A stretch of DNA of 20,771 nt from Elusimicrobiota bacterium (GTDB taxonomy: Bacteria; Elusimicrobiota; Elusimicrobia; Elusimicrobiales; Elusimicrobiaceae). The notes under the pieces are model-generated. The model saw nothing but the letters and a program-made list of their open reading frames with translations, ran no database searches and was not told the origin of the DNA. The stretch spans positions 1 to 20,771 of the forward strand of contig JAIRLH010000053.1 in assembly GCA_031259485.1 (NCBI GenBank). Direction: 5' to 3'. The translations under genes and the position numbers were made by a program. Within the stretch, counting starts at the first letter, position 1. Each line of letters begins with the position of its first letter. Positions 7,314 through 13,291 of the stretch are shown piece after piece.

Positions 7314-8098
7314 TTTTTAATCTCTATCGCGGGAGGCAGCTGCCCGCGTTTAAAAGCGCTCCCGTCTATCTTTTTTATAATCCTCTGCGCATGCGCCTTG
7401 CTTACTTTTGCTTTGCGGCAGATTTGCGTCAGCGGGGATTTTTTGAAGACATATTCCTCTATTATAATATCCAGCTGCCCATAAGGCAGAAGCTCGTCGC
7501 TGTCTTTCTGGTTTGGCGCGAGCTCCGCCGTAGGGGCGCGAGTGATGGTAACTGCGGGTATAATCTCTTTGCGCCTGTTGATATGGCGGGCCAGCGCAAA
7601 AACTTCAGTTTTATAAAGATTGGCCAGCGGGGCGATTGCGCCCACGGTGTCGCCGTACAGCGTGCAGTAGCCGGTATATATTTCGCTGCGGTTGCCTGTG
7701 GCCAGCGCGGCCGCCTTAAGCTGGTTGGCGAACGCCATTATAATAACGCCGCGCAGACGGGCTTGCAAATTTTGCTCGGTTATCGGCGCGGGGCCGGCCG
7801 CAAAATCTTTTTTGAGCTGCGCGCGCAGCAAATTAAAAGCCGGACCTATGGGCTGCGCGGTAAAATTTATGCCCAGATTGCCGGCCAGCCGCGCGGCGGC
7901 ATCATTGCTGAGCGCCGAGGTATATCGGGCAGGCATCGCCAGGCCGTAAACATTGCCCGCGCCGAAAGCCTCCGCCGCGAGTACGGCCGAGACCGCGCTG
8001 TCAACCCCTCCGCTCAGGCCCAGCACCGCGCGCTTTATGCCCGTGCGCGCGCTAAACTTCTTAAGACCTTTAACAAGCTGATCGTATATTTTATCCAT
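7310..8098 (-). CDS. nadE: NAD+ synthetase (synthetase domain only)
   Basis: NadE adenylates nicotinic acid adenine dinucleotide and amidates it to NAD+ in the cytoplasm. The 262-residue protein has the ATP pyrophosphatase P-loop S-G-G-V-D-S-A at 29-35 and the family blocks A-T-G-N-R-S-E and G-Y-C-T-L-Y-G-D at about 133-150. A-P-L-A-N-L-Y-K-T-E-V (156-166) and the C-terminal K-R-x-Q-x-P-P-x-I (250-258) are also present. The last two blocks resemble the synthetase half of glutamine-dependent enzymes, yet no nitrilase-type glutaminase domain is attached. It may use free ammonia or a separate amidase. No Shine-Dalgarno is evident; TATAAT on the minus strand at 8119-8114 lies 15 bases before the ATG, so a very short leader is likely. 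The downstream protease overlaps by ATGA. Confidence 0.95.
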   Translation of the reverse strand: MDKIYDQLVKGLKKFSARTGIKRAVLGLSGGVDSAVSAVLAAEAFGAGNVYGLAMPARYTSALSNDAAARLAGNLGINFTAQPIGPAFNLLRAQLKKDFAAGPAPITEQNLQARLRGVIIMAFANQLKAAALATGNRSEIYTGYCTLYGDTVGAIAPLANLYKTEVFALARHINRRKEIIPAVTITRAPTAELAPNQKDSDELLPYGQLDIIIEEYVFKKSPLTQICRKAKVSKAHAQRIIKKIDGSAFKRGQLPPAIEIKK

Positions 8099-8113
8099 AT
8101 AACTATTTTACAA

Positions 8114-8119
8114 ATTATA
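8114..8119 (-). promoter_or_regulatory. Candidate -10 box for nadE
   Basis: A perfect TATAAT reads on the minus strand, 15 bases ahead of the nadE ATG. No good -35 is seen at the expected distance. The same A/T-rich 69-bp divergent spacer must also hold the promoter of the 8168 gene: TTTACA at 8107-8112 with TACTAT at 8132-8137 (19-bp spacer) is the best candidate there, giving a start near the AAGGAGGG ribosome site. Confidence 0.35.
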
Positions 8120-8167
8120 AAAAAAAAGATGTACTATATATTATATCCTTAAAAGGAGGGTTGAAAA

Positions 8168-8674
8168 ATGAAAAAGTTGTTAACGGCTGTCATCATTGTG
8201 GCAGCTTTCGCAGTAAACGCCGCGGCGGATAGTCCGGTTAAATTCTCGCTGTTTGACCAGATTGCCGGCCCCAAAACGGAAAAGGCTAATTTGGTAATCG
8301 GTCTTATTGACAATAATACGCCGGAAGTGGTAGGTTTATCCACTTTCAGCTTGTCCAACAGGGCCGACTCTCTTACCGGCGTGCAGTTTTACGGCTTCTA
8401 CAACAGGGCCAGTGATATGAAGGGCGTTCAGGTTGGCTTACTTAACCGTACGCAGGAAGCTACCGGCGCGCAGCTAAGCGCGGTTAGCCTCGCGGGCAAG
8501 ATGACGGGCTTCCAGTATGGCATATACAACCAGGCCGATAACTTCACTGGTTTGCAGCTCGGTTTCGTGAACAATATCAATACCATTGAAAAGGGTTTGC
8601 AGATTGGCCTTGTTAACATCATAAAGAACAACGGCTGGCTGCCATTCATGGTAATTGTAAACGGAAGGTTTTAA
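8168..8674 (+). CDS. Secreted LA_2272-type surface-repeat protein
   Basis: This 168-residue protein has a signal peptide (K2-K3, hydrophobic 4-16, cleavage near A-A-A at 20). The mature region has six short repeats of about 14-15 residues at roughly 71, 86, 100, 114, 128 and 143. Their core is G-x-Q-x-G-x-x-N, for example G-V-Q-V-G-L-L-N-R, G-L-Q-L-G-F-V-N-N and G-L-Q-I-G-L-V-N-I. The protein ends N-N-G-W-L-P-F-M-V-I-V-N-G-R-F, a terminal Phe as in outer-membrane beta-proteins. From memory this pattern fits the LA_2272 surface-repeat family found in Leptospira, Bacteroidetes and others; function is unknown. A strong AAGGAGGG sits seven bases before the ATG. It is monocistronic: divergent from nadE and followed by a clear terminator. 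Confidence 0.8.
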   Translation: MKKLLTAVIIVAAFAVNAAADSPVKFSLFDQIAGPKTEKANLVIGLIDNNTPEVVGLSTFSLSNRADSLTGVQFYGFYNRASDMKGVQVGLLNRTQEATGAQLSAVSLAGKMTGFQYGIYNQADNFTGLQLGFVNNINTIEKGLQIGLVNIIKNNGWLPFMVIVNGRF

Positions 8675-8707
8675 AATCGTCTGCATAAAGTTTGAAACGC
8701 GAAAAAC

Positions 8708-8745
8708 AGTAAAAACCCGCGCTGAAAACATCGCGGGTTTTTTAC
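8708..8745 (+). terminator. Intrinsic terminator after the surface-repeat gene
   Basis: The arm AAAAACCCGCG (8711-8721) pairs perfectly with CGCGGGTTTTT (8732-8742) around a 10-base loop. Six T residues end the stem (8738-8743) and flanking AGT/ACT extends the symmetry. It lies 34 bases after the stop at 8674. The A-rich left side means it could also work in the other direction, though no minus-strand gene arrives from the right. Confidence 0.9.
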
Positions 8746-8837
8746 TCCGTCCCCGATTTTTGAATAAATATCGCCGCTTGGGCAAATAACCGCTTGTCAA
8801 GACTGCAATGCATATGATATTTAAATACAAAAAGATA

Positions 8838-8933
8838 CCGCGGGGCAAGCCCCGTGGAGTTTCATGATAAAACTTTGTCCGTTCCGGATTACCATCCTAG
8901 TCTACGCGCGGGATAAACTTCCTCGCAATGACG
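8838..8933 (-). repeat. CGTCATTGCGAG-type intergenic repeat, with GC hairpin
   Basis: Read on the minus strand, CGTCATTGCGAG starts at 8933 and is followed about 40 bases later by TAATCCGGAAC (8890-8880). A hairpin, CCGCGGGGC (8838-8846) with GCCCCGTGG (8849-8857), sits at its far side. The same CGTCATTGCG...CAATCCGGA ends recur at 11275, 14214 and 14786. The remainder of the 320-bp gene-free stretch 8675-8994 holds the terminator at 8708-8745, an A/T-rich tract with no recognised feature (8746-8837), and a promoter at the right edge. Confidence 0.6.
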
Positions 8934-8959
8934 ACCTAAACCTAGTATTTTGATATAAT
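8929..8959 (+). promoter_or_regulatory. Candidate promoter of the DUF1189-queD-queE-folE cluster
   Basis: TATAAT at 8954-8959 is a perfect -10 hexamer 36 bases before the ATG at 8995. The best -35-like hexamer is TGACGA at 8929-8934 with a 19-bp spacer, so it is weak. It overlaps the end of the CGTCATTGCGAG repeat, meaning the repeat edge may supply part of the promoter. Confidence 0.5.
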
Positions 8960-8994
8960 ATAAATAAAGATTTACCGATTACGGAGGGTTTACC

Positions 8995-9810
8995 ATGTTC
9001 ATTGCGCCGCTGCGCGCTATTTACAGCGCGAAGTTTTATACCGAATATATCAAAAAATCCGGCTGGGCCGCCGCCGGTTTTGCAGTCTGGCTTTTTGTGA
9101 TTACCGCCCTGCTGCTTGCGCCGGCCGGCTGGCGCGTTTTCAGCCCGAGGGTGGACAATTTTATAGATAAAATAGCACAGTACATGCCGGCCATAACCGT
9201 GGAGAGCGGCAAAATCACCGTTAATAACGATAATCCGCTGACCATCGCTCCGCCCGAGCTTAAGGGCCATAAAATATATTTCAACACCGCGCAGAAAGAC
9301 CCTGTTTACCCCACGCAGATGGAGCAGGCGCAGATAATAATGCAGATTACGGCCGACAGGCTTTATATATCCGACAGCGCAAAAAACCGCTTCCAGTATC
9401 TTGAAGTGCCCGATGACAAAATAAAATTATCCATTGACGCGCAGGCCATAAGGCAAAACAAGCCGCTGATGCAGAAATACGCGGTCTGGACGCTGATTAT
9501 TGCCGTCATACTGTCCCAGCTGATAAGAATGCCTTTTATGATATTGCTGGGCTTTATAGTAGCGGCGGTTTTCAACGGCATTACAGCAGCGGGCTTAAGC
9601 GCGGGGCGGCTGTTAAAAGCCGCGTGTTATATGCAGGCGCCGGTAACCGTTTTGTATTTGCTGAATTTCGTATCGCCGCTGAAGGTTCCGGGCATGGTAT
9701 TTATTTACCTGCTTGCGCTGGGGGCCTATTCTTTCTTTTTCATGCGCCGCCATATTGCTGATGAAAACGCGGCAAAGGATAGCGTTAATGATACTGCGCG
9801 TAAGGCGTAA
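8995..9810 (+). CDS. DUF1189 family membrane protein
   Basis: The 271-residue protein fits the DUF1189 family in layout and motifs, although its function is unknown. It has one N-terminal helix (24-43), an extracytoplasmic domain (about 44-158) and four C-terminal helices (about 162-178, 180-200, 207-226 and 232-250). The extracytoplasmic part carries the family-like string M-P-A-I-T-V-E-S-G-K-I-T-V-N (64-77) and a nearby I-A-P-P-E-L. The N-terminus P-x-R-A-I-Y-S-A-K-F-Y also fits. GGAGGG lies a few bases before the ATG. It overlaps queD by 23 bp, so it is probably the first gene of the queD-queE-folE transcript. No functional link to pterins is known to me; it may simply be co-transcribed. 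Confidence 0.85.
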   Translation: MFIAPLRAIYSAKFYTEYIKKSGWAAAGFAVWLFVITALLLAPAGWRVFSPRVDNFIDKIAQYMPAITVESGKITVNNDNPLTIAPPELKGHKIYFNTAQKDPVYPTQMEQAQIIMQITADRLYISDSAKNRFQYLEVPDDKIKLSIDAQAIRQNKPLMQKYAVWTLIIAVILSQLIRMPFMILLGFIVAAVFNGITAAGLSAGRLLKAACYMQAPVTVLYLLNFVSPLKVPGMVFIYLLALGAYSFFFMRRHIADENAAKDSVNDTARKA

Positions 9811-10132
9811 ATTCAGCTCCGCGCACAGGCTGCCCGACTATAAGGGCGACTGCGGGGACCTGCACGGCCACACCTGGCGCGCGGTTTTTGAGATTGAAGG
9901 CCCCGTGGGACCGCAGGGCATGGTGTGCGATTTTAAGGAACTCAAACCGCTGCTCGCCGCCGCGCTGCCGGACCATAAATATCTTAATGATTTCGTCTCC
10001 AACCCCACGGCGGAAAATATTTGCGCCTGGCTTTTTGAAAAAACCTCGGCCGCGCTTGCGCCCAAAAACCTTAAGCTTATTACCCTTGAAGTGTGGGAAA
10101 ACGAAGATGCCGCAGCCATTATCCGCCGCTGA
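9788..10132 (+). CDS. queD: 6-carboxy-5,6,7,8-tetrahydropterin synthase
   Basis: QueD converts dihydroneopterin triphosphate (from FolE) to 6-carboxytetrahydropterin in queuosine/7-deazaguanine synthesis. With the ATG at 9788 it has 114 residues, typical for the family. Zinc ligands H13, H26 and H28 are in S-A-H-R-L and C-x3-H-G-H; the catalytic C22 precedes H26 by four. The D62-H63 dyad lies in P-D-H-K-Y-L-N-D, and P-T-A-E-N and the pterin-anchoring Glu in E-V-W-E-N are present. An in-frame ATG 25 codons upstream is rejected: the extension is hydrophobic, overlaps DUF1189 and lacks family similarity, whereas AAGGA lies eight bases before 9788. It overlaps DUF1189 (23 bp) and queE (26 bp). 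It serves as an internal contrast to the Glu-type paralogue at 12944. Confidence 0.94.
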   Translation: MILRVRRKFSSAHRLPDYKGDCGDLHGHTWRAVFEIEGPVGPQGMVCDFKELKPLLAAALPDHKYLNDFVSNPTAENICAWLFEKTSAALAPKNLKLITLEVWENEDAAAIIRR

Positions 10133-10715
10133 AAAACTGAAGGTGAACGAGATTTTTTATTCCGTGCAGGGAGAGGGGAAATATACCGGCGCGGCGGCGG
10201 TTTTTGCGCGGCTGGCCGGTTGTACAACGGGCTGCAAATGGTGCGATACCGAATACGCCGCAAAAGTTAATTTCCTGATGACGCCGGCGCAGTTGCTGGC
10301 CGCCGTCAAAAAATATCCGGCGCGCCGCGTCGTGCTCACGGGCGGGGAGCCGTGCGAGCAGCCCTTAGAGCCGCTTATAAAACTGCTGCACAAAAACGGG
10401 TACGAAATACACCTTGAAACAAACGGCTCGCGCGATATAAACACCGCGCGTATTTTCTGCGCCACCGTATCCCCCAAAAAAAATGTCCTTGTAAAAATGC
10501 TGAAAAAAGCCGACGTCATAAAACTGGTGGTTGACGGCAAAACGAAAAAAAGCGAAATCTTAAAATATAAAAAATATATCGGCAAAAAAACTTCTTTCTT
10601 CATTCAGCCGGAAGGAAACAAAAAGGAGAACCTTGCAAAATGCCTTCAAATAATAAAGCAAAACCCGAGGATAAGACTAAGCGTGCAGCTGCACAAACTC
10701 ATAAATATAAAATAA
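10107..10715 (+). CDS. queE: 7-carboxy-7-deazaguanine synthase (radical SAM)
   Basis: QueE is a radical SAM enzyme that contracts the QueD product to 7-carboxy-7-deazaguanine. The protein has 202 residues from the ATG at 10107. The [4Fe-4S] motif is C39-x3-C43-x2-C46 in A-G-C-T-T-G-C-K-W-C-D-T, preceded by F-Y-S-V-Q-G-E-G (17-24), a QueE hallmark. L-T-G-G-E-P (77-82), H-L-E-T-N-G-S (102-108), V-S-P-K (121-124) and I-Q-P-E-G (166-170) follow the family order. Length is slightly short against the usual 210-225. A GTG at 10143 (V-N-E-I-F-Y) is an alternative start closer to family N-termini. It overlaps queD by 26 bp and folE by 76 bp. queC and later genes of the pathway are not in the window. 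Confidence 0.95.
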   Translation: MPQPLSAAEKLKVNEIFYSVQGEGKYTGAAAVFARLAGCTTGCKWCDTEYAAKVNFLMTPAQLLAAVKKYPARRVVLTGGEPCEQPLEPLIKLLHKNGYEIHLETNGSRDINTARIFCATVSPKKNVLVKMLKKADVIKLVVDGKTKKSEILKYKKYIGKKTSFFIQPEGNKKENLAKCLQIIKQNPRIRLSVQLHKLINIK

Positions 10716-11266
10716 GCCAAGCCCGTATGACCGAAAATATTAAAGAAATGCTGGCCTATATCGGAGATAATCCCGTGCGCGAAGGCCTGCGCGAAACGCC
10801 GCGCCGCGTCATAAAAAGCTGGGATAAGCTTTTTGGCGGGTATAAGCAAAAGCCCGAAAGCGTGCTCAAAACTTTCACGGAAGGTTCCTGCGACGAAATG
10901 GTGATTTTGAAGGATATAGAATTTTACAGCACGTGCGAACACCATCTGCTGCCTTTCTTCGGCACCATAAGCATCGGTTATCTGCCGGATAAAAAAGTTA
11001 TCGGCATATCCAAACTGGCCAGGCTGGTGGAAATTTATTCCCGCCGCCTGCAGATACAGGAAAAGCTGGTGGCTGAAATTGCGGACAGCCTTATGCGGCA
11101 CTTAAAACCGCTGGGCGTGATGGTCGTCTGTAAAGCAAAGCACATGTGCATTTGCGCGCGCGGCGTTGAAAAACATAAAGCCGATATGATAACCAGCGCG
11201 CTGCGCGGCGTGTTCAAAAAGAACGAAGTACGCCAGGAATTTCTGCAGTTCGTGCAGAAAGTTTAA
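10640..11266 (+). CDS. folE: GTP cyclohydrolase I
   Basis: FolE opens GTP to 7,8-dihydroneopterin triphosphate, the shared precursor of folate and of the QueD/QueE branch. The 208-residue protein has the zinc ligands C99 and H102 in Y-S-T-C-E-H-H and C170 in H-M-C-I-C-A-R-G. R-E-G-L-R-E-T-P-R-R-V (47-57), I-G-I-S-K-L-A-R (121-128) and the Q-E-K-L dimer region (140-143) are canonical. The ATG at 10640 is inside queE and has AAGGAG 12 bases upstream. An alternative ATG at 10727 would remove the overlap but trim the N-terminal helix closer than in B. subtilis FolE, so the longer form is preferred with moderate certainty. folP, the PTPS-III and folK follow beyond the convergent prepilin gene. Confidence 0.96.
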   Translation: MPSNNKAKPEDKTKRAAAQTHKYKISQARMTENIKEMLAYIGDNPVREGLRETPRRVIKSWDKLFGGYKQKPESVLKTFTEGSCDEMVILKDIEFYSTCEHHLLPFFGTISIGYLPDKKVIGISKLARLVEIYSRRLQIQEKLVAEIADSLMRHLKPLGVMVVCKAKHMCICARGVEKHKADMITSALRGVFKKNEVRQEFLQFVQKV

Positions 11267-11274
11267 TTTTACGG

Positions 11275-11340
11275 CGTCATTGCGGGGAGCAAAGCAGAGC
11301 CTGTCCCCCGAAGGTCGTAATCGGAGAAAGCAATCCGGAA
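11275..11340 (+). repeat. CGTCATTGCG...AGCAATCCGGA intergenic repeat
   Basis: CGTCATTGCGGGGAGC at 11275-11290 and AGCAATCCGGAA at 11329-11340 bound a 66-bp unit filling the gap between folE and the convergent prepilin gene. The ATTGC/GCAAT pair gives short inverted ends. It is the same family as the copies at 8838-8933, 14214-14247 and 14786-14858. No U-rich terminator is visible for either converging gene, so the repeat may serve that role. Confidence 0.65.
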
Positions 11341-11353
11341 AGAATAAGTTCCG

Positions 11354-11899
11354 CTACAGCGCGTAGCACTTTGTCCTGTGGTTTCCGCATAGCGTATTAT
11401 TGCTTTGCCGAACTCCGCCCAAAAGCAGGCAGACATCGTCTTCAGAAGTCGCCGCGCACCAGCGTCTGCCGGTTTTGTAATCGAGGCCCAGCAGATAGTC
11501 AAGGCTGGCATTTCCGCTGCCGTAGGGGTCTTCATCATAAAAAATGCTGTCGGATGGGTAGGGCGATATGGCATATGAGCCGCCTTTTATATAGGGATTG
11601 TTTGTGCAGATAAGCAAACCGTCCGGCACAGACCAGACTTTCGTTTCTATATCACAGCCGGTTAAGTTTATCTCAAGGTCTATTGTTTTCCAGGACGCTC
11701 CAGCTGTACTGCCGTTGATAAGATAATATTCGTTTAAAGCTTTATAGGCTCTGTCAAGGATTACGAAGGCCTGAACCGCCTTTGATTTACGAACCGCCCT
11801 TTGGTATTGCGGTAAAGCAACAGCGGCAAGAATGCCTATAATGAGTACTACTACAAGCAATTCAATCAGCGTAAAGCCTTTTAGGTCTTTGGTGTTCAT
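11354..11899 (-). CDS. Type IV prepilin / pseudopilin-like protein
   Basis: The 181-residue protein has a class III signal: M-N-T-K-D-L-K-G cut before F9, then T-L-I-E with Glu at mature position 5 (E13). A hydrophobic helix follows (about 9-33), ending A-L-P-Q-Y-Q-R-A-V-R-K-S-K-A. The globular domain has several cysteines and a C-terminal disulfide-like region ending C-Y-A-L. A prepilin peptidase would process it for assembly into a pilus or secretion pseudopilus. From memory, Elusimicrobium genomes carry many scattered genes like this; this one is also isolated, with no pil assembly genes nearby. AAGGAGAG lies six bases before the ATG, and a strong promoter is upstream. It sits reversed between folE and folP, splitting the pterin genes. 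Confidence 0.93.
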   Translation of the reverse strand: MNTKDLKGFTLIELLVVVLIIGILAAVALPQYQRAVRKSKAVQAFVILDRAYKALNEYYLINGSTAGASWKTIDLEINLTGCDIETKVWSVPDGLLICTNNPYIKGGSYAISPYPSDSIFYDEDPYGSGNASLDYLLGLDYKTGRRWCAATSEDDVCLLLGGVRQSNNTLCGNHRTKCYAL

Positions 11900-11972
11900 A
11901 TACTCTCCTTATATATTTATAGTTAAAAATATCCCGCCTGTTCCTCTGAACGGATTAAAAACGGTTTGATAT

Positions 11973-12001
11973 ATTATAACCCATATTTAAAAATATTACA
12001 A
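11973..12001 (-). promoter_or_regulatory. Sigma-70-type promoter of the prepilin gene
   Basis: On the minus strand TTGTAA (12001-11996) and TATAAT (11978-11973) are separated by exactly 17 bp. Predicted transcription starts near 11966, giving a leader of about 66 bases. That leader contains two AACGG-type direct repeats (plus strand 11949 and 11960), which could be an operator but are too short to be sure. Confidence 0.75.
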
Positions 12002-12031
12002 CTAGGAAAAGAGGAAAAAATAATTCTGCTG

Positions 12032-12109
12032 CCCTATTGGGGGAAATGCCGTGAAGCGGCATATAGGGGAATACTCGCAAGGACTGCCAAAGATAATGTG
12101 CTGCCTATA
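12032..12109 (+). ncRNA. Structured leader candidate upstream of folP
   Basis: An inner stem ATGCCG/CGGCAT (12046-12051 and 12057-12062, loop TGAAG) stacks on an outer stem CCCTAT/ATAGGG (12032-12037 and 12063-12068), with an 8-base bulge, TGGGGGAA, on the 5' side only. TATAGG at 12062-12067 can instead pair with CCTATA at 12104-12109, so the outer stem and a downstream stem are mutually exclusive. It lies 80-157 bases ahead of the folP ATG. It does not resemble the THF riboswitch consensus as I remember it. The 289-bp gap 11900-12188 otherwise holds the prepilin promoter and A/T-rich DNA, with a weak TACAAT (12147-12152) possibly serving folP. Confidence 0.35.
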
Positions 12110-12188
12110 ACTAGAACATTCCGAATTATTATTAAACTAAATTTTATACAATAAAAACTAAGGAATTAAAATTACAAAAAATATCATT

Positions 12189-12947
12189 ATGAAACTTCCT
12201 ATTTTAATGGGTATTTTAAACACCACGCCCGATTCTTTCCACGACGGCGGCAGCTATGCCGCGCCGCCCGCCGCGCTTAAGCGCGCCCACGACATTTTGG
12301 CGCAGGGCGCGGAGATTATTGACATCGGCGGCGAATCCACGCGCCCTGGCGCAGCGCCGGTATCCGTTGAGGAGGAAATCCGCCGCACCGCGCCGCTGAT
12401 AAAAGCAATAAGGCAGAAATTCCCCGCGGCGCAAATATCAATTGATACTTACAATTACGAAACCGCGCGCGCCGCGCTGGAAGCCGGCGCGAATATAATT
12501 AACGACGTCAGCGCGCTTAAAGACGCCGGACTTGCGCGGCTTGCCGCGCGGACAAAAGGCGCGAAACTTGTGATAATGCACGCGCGCGGCACGCCGAAAA
12601 ACATGCAGGCTATGTGCGATTACAAAAATATCCTCGCCGAAATTTATGAATTTTTTGAAGTTAAAATAAAAGAGGCCGCGGCCGCCGGCATGGCGCGCGA
12701 AAATATAATTTTGGACGTCGGCCTGGGCTTTGCCAAAACTTCGGAGCAGAACTGGTTCCTGCTGGAAAATTTAAAATATTTCTCCCCGCTGGGCCTGCCG
12801 CAGTTAATAGGCGCGTCGCGCAAAAGATTCACGGGCGGCAGTCTGGAACTTTCTTTAAAAGCCGCCGAAATCGCCTCGCAAAACGGCGCGGCCATACTGC
12901 GCGTGCATGACGTCATTGAGACTAAAAAAATGCTGGAGGCATTGTGA
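12189..12947 (+). CDS. folP: Dihydropteroate synthase
   Basis: FolP condenses 6-hydroxymethyl-dihydropterin diphosphate with p-aminobenzoate, the sulfonamide-sensitive step of folate synthesis. The 252-residue TIM-barrel protein shows M-G-I-L-N-T-T-P-D-S-F (7-17), D-I-G-G-E-S-T-R-P-G (45-54), I-N-D-V-S (104-108), M-H-A-R-G-T-P (130-136), D-V-G-L-G-F-A-K-T (176-184), G-A-S-R-K-R-F (208-214) and the terminal R-V-H-D (238-241). All pterin and phosphate contacts appear intact. No Shine-Dalgarno precedes the ATG; the leader is very A-rich and includes the structured candidate at 12032-12109. The next gene starts in a GTGA overlap with its stop, so folP, the PTPS homologue and folK form one tightly coupled operon. 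Confidence 0.97.
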   Translation: MKLPILMGILNTTPDSFHDGGSYAAPPAALKRAHDILAQGAEIIDIGGESTRPGAAPVSVEEEIRRTAPLIKAIRQKFPAAQISIDTYNYETARAALEAGANIINDVSALKDAGLARLAARTKGAKLVIMHARGTPKNMQAMCDYKNILAEIYEFFEVKIKEAAAAGMARENIILDVGLGFAKTSEQNWFLLENLKYFSPLGLPQLIGASRKRFTGGSLELSLKAAEIASQNGAAILRVHDVIETKKMLEAL

Positions 12948-13291
12948 GCGTACCGCATTTTTCAATAACCGTATCGTCGGCTTTCACGGCAAGACACTGG
13001 CACGACAAAACTTTGAGCGAGCCGCCTCACAGCCACGACTTTGAATATGAAATAACCTTTTGCGGCCCTTTAAATTCCGAAGGATATTTGATAGACTTCA
13101 GGGAGGCGGAGGCCGCGCTAAAACGCATAAACGCCGCTTTTGAAGGCAGGACGCTCAACGATATGCTGCCATGCCCTACTGCGGAAAATCTGGCCCTGCG
13201 CCTGCTGCGGGAAGCAAAAAAAATCTTCCCGCAGGCGGCGAAAATAAAATTGAAAGAAAAGGATAATTATTATGCCGGCTGCGAATTCTAA
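12944..13291 (+). CDS. PTPS-III-like protein, predicted FolB replacement
   Basis: This 115-residue PTPS/QueD-superfamily protein keeps the three zinc histidines (H18, H29, H31), the I-D-F block (50-52), L-N-D (71-73), P-T-A-E-N (78-82) and the pterin-anchoring Glu (E105). It lacks the active-site Cys: the usual C-x3-H-G-H is S-E-P-P-H-S-H, placing Glu26 three residues before H29. PTPS paralogues with active-site Glu (PTPS-III) make 6-hydroxymethyl-dihydropterin from dihydroneopterin triphosphate and can replace FolB; Pribat and colleagues showed this for other bacteria by complementing an E. coli folB mutant. Its position between folP and folK, with no folB seen, supports that role here. Oddities: HSH instead of HGH, and E67-G68 where QueD has Asp-His. 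GTG start with GGAGG four bases ahead; it overlaps folP by four and folK by 20 bp. Confidence 0.8.
   Translation: MSVPHFSITVSSAFTARHWHDKTLSEPPHSHDFEYEITFCGPLNSEGYLIDFREAEAALKRINAAFEGRTLNDMLPCPTAENLALRLLREAKKIFPQAAKIKLKEKDNYYAGCEF

Noticed and set aside
9713..9787. Upstream start for queD adding 25 residues
   Set aside because: The extension is hydrophobic, lies within DUF1189 and lacks similarity to QueD; the ATG at 9788 has its own ribosome site.
12032..12109. THF riboswitch identity for the folP leader
   Set aside because: The remembered THF-I and THF-II consensus strings are not present, so only an unassigned structured element is claimed.
11966..12154. A 62-codon open frame on the plus strand between the prepilin promoter and folP
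   Set aside because: No ribosome site, no recognisable protein features, and it runs across the prepilin promoter and the structured leader; more likely non-coding.
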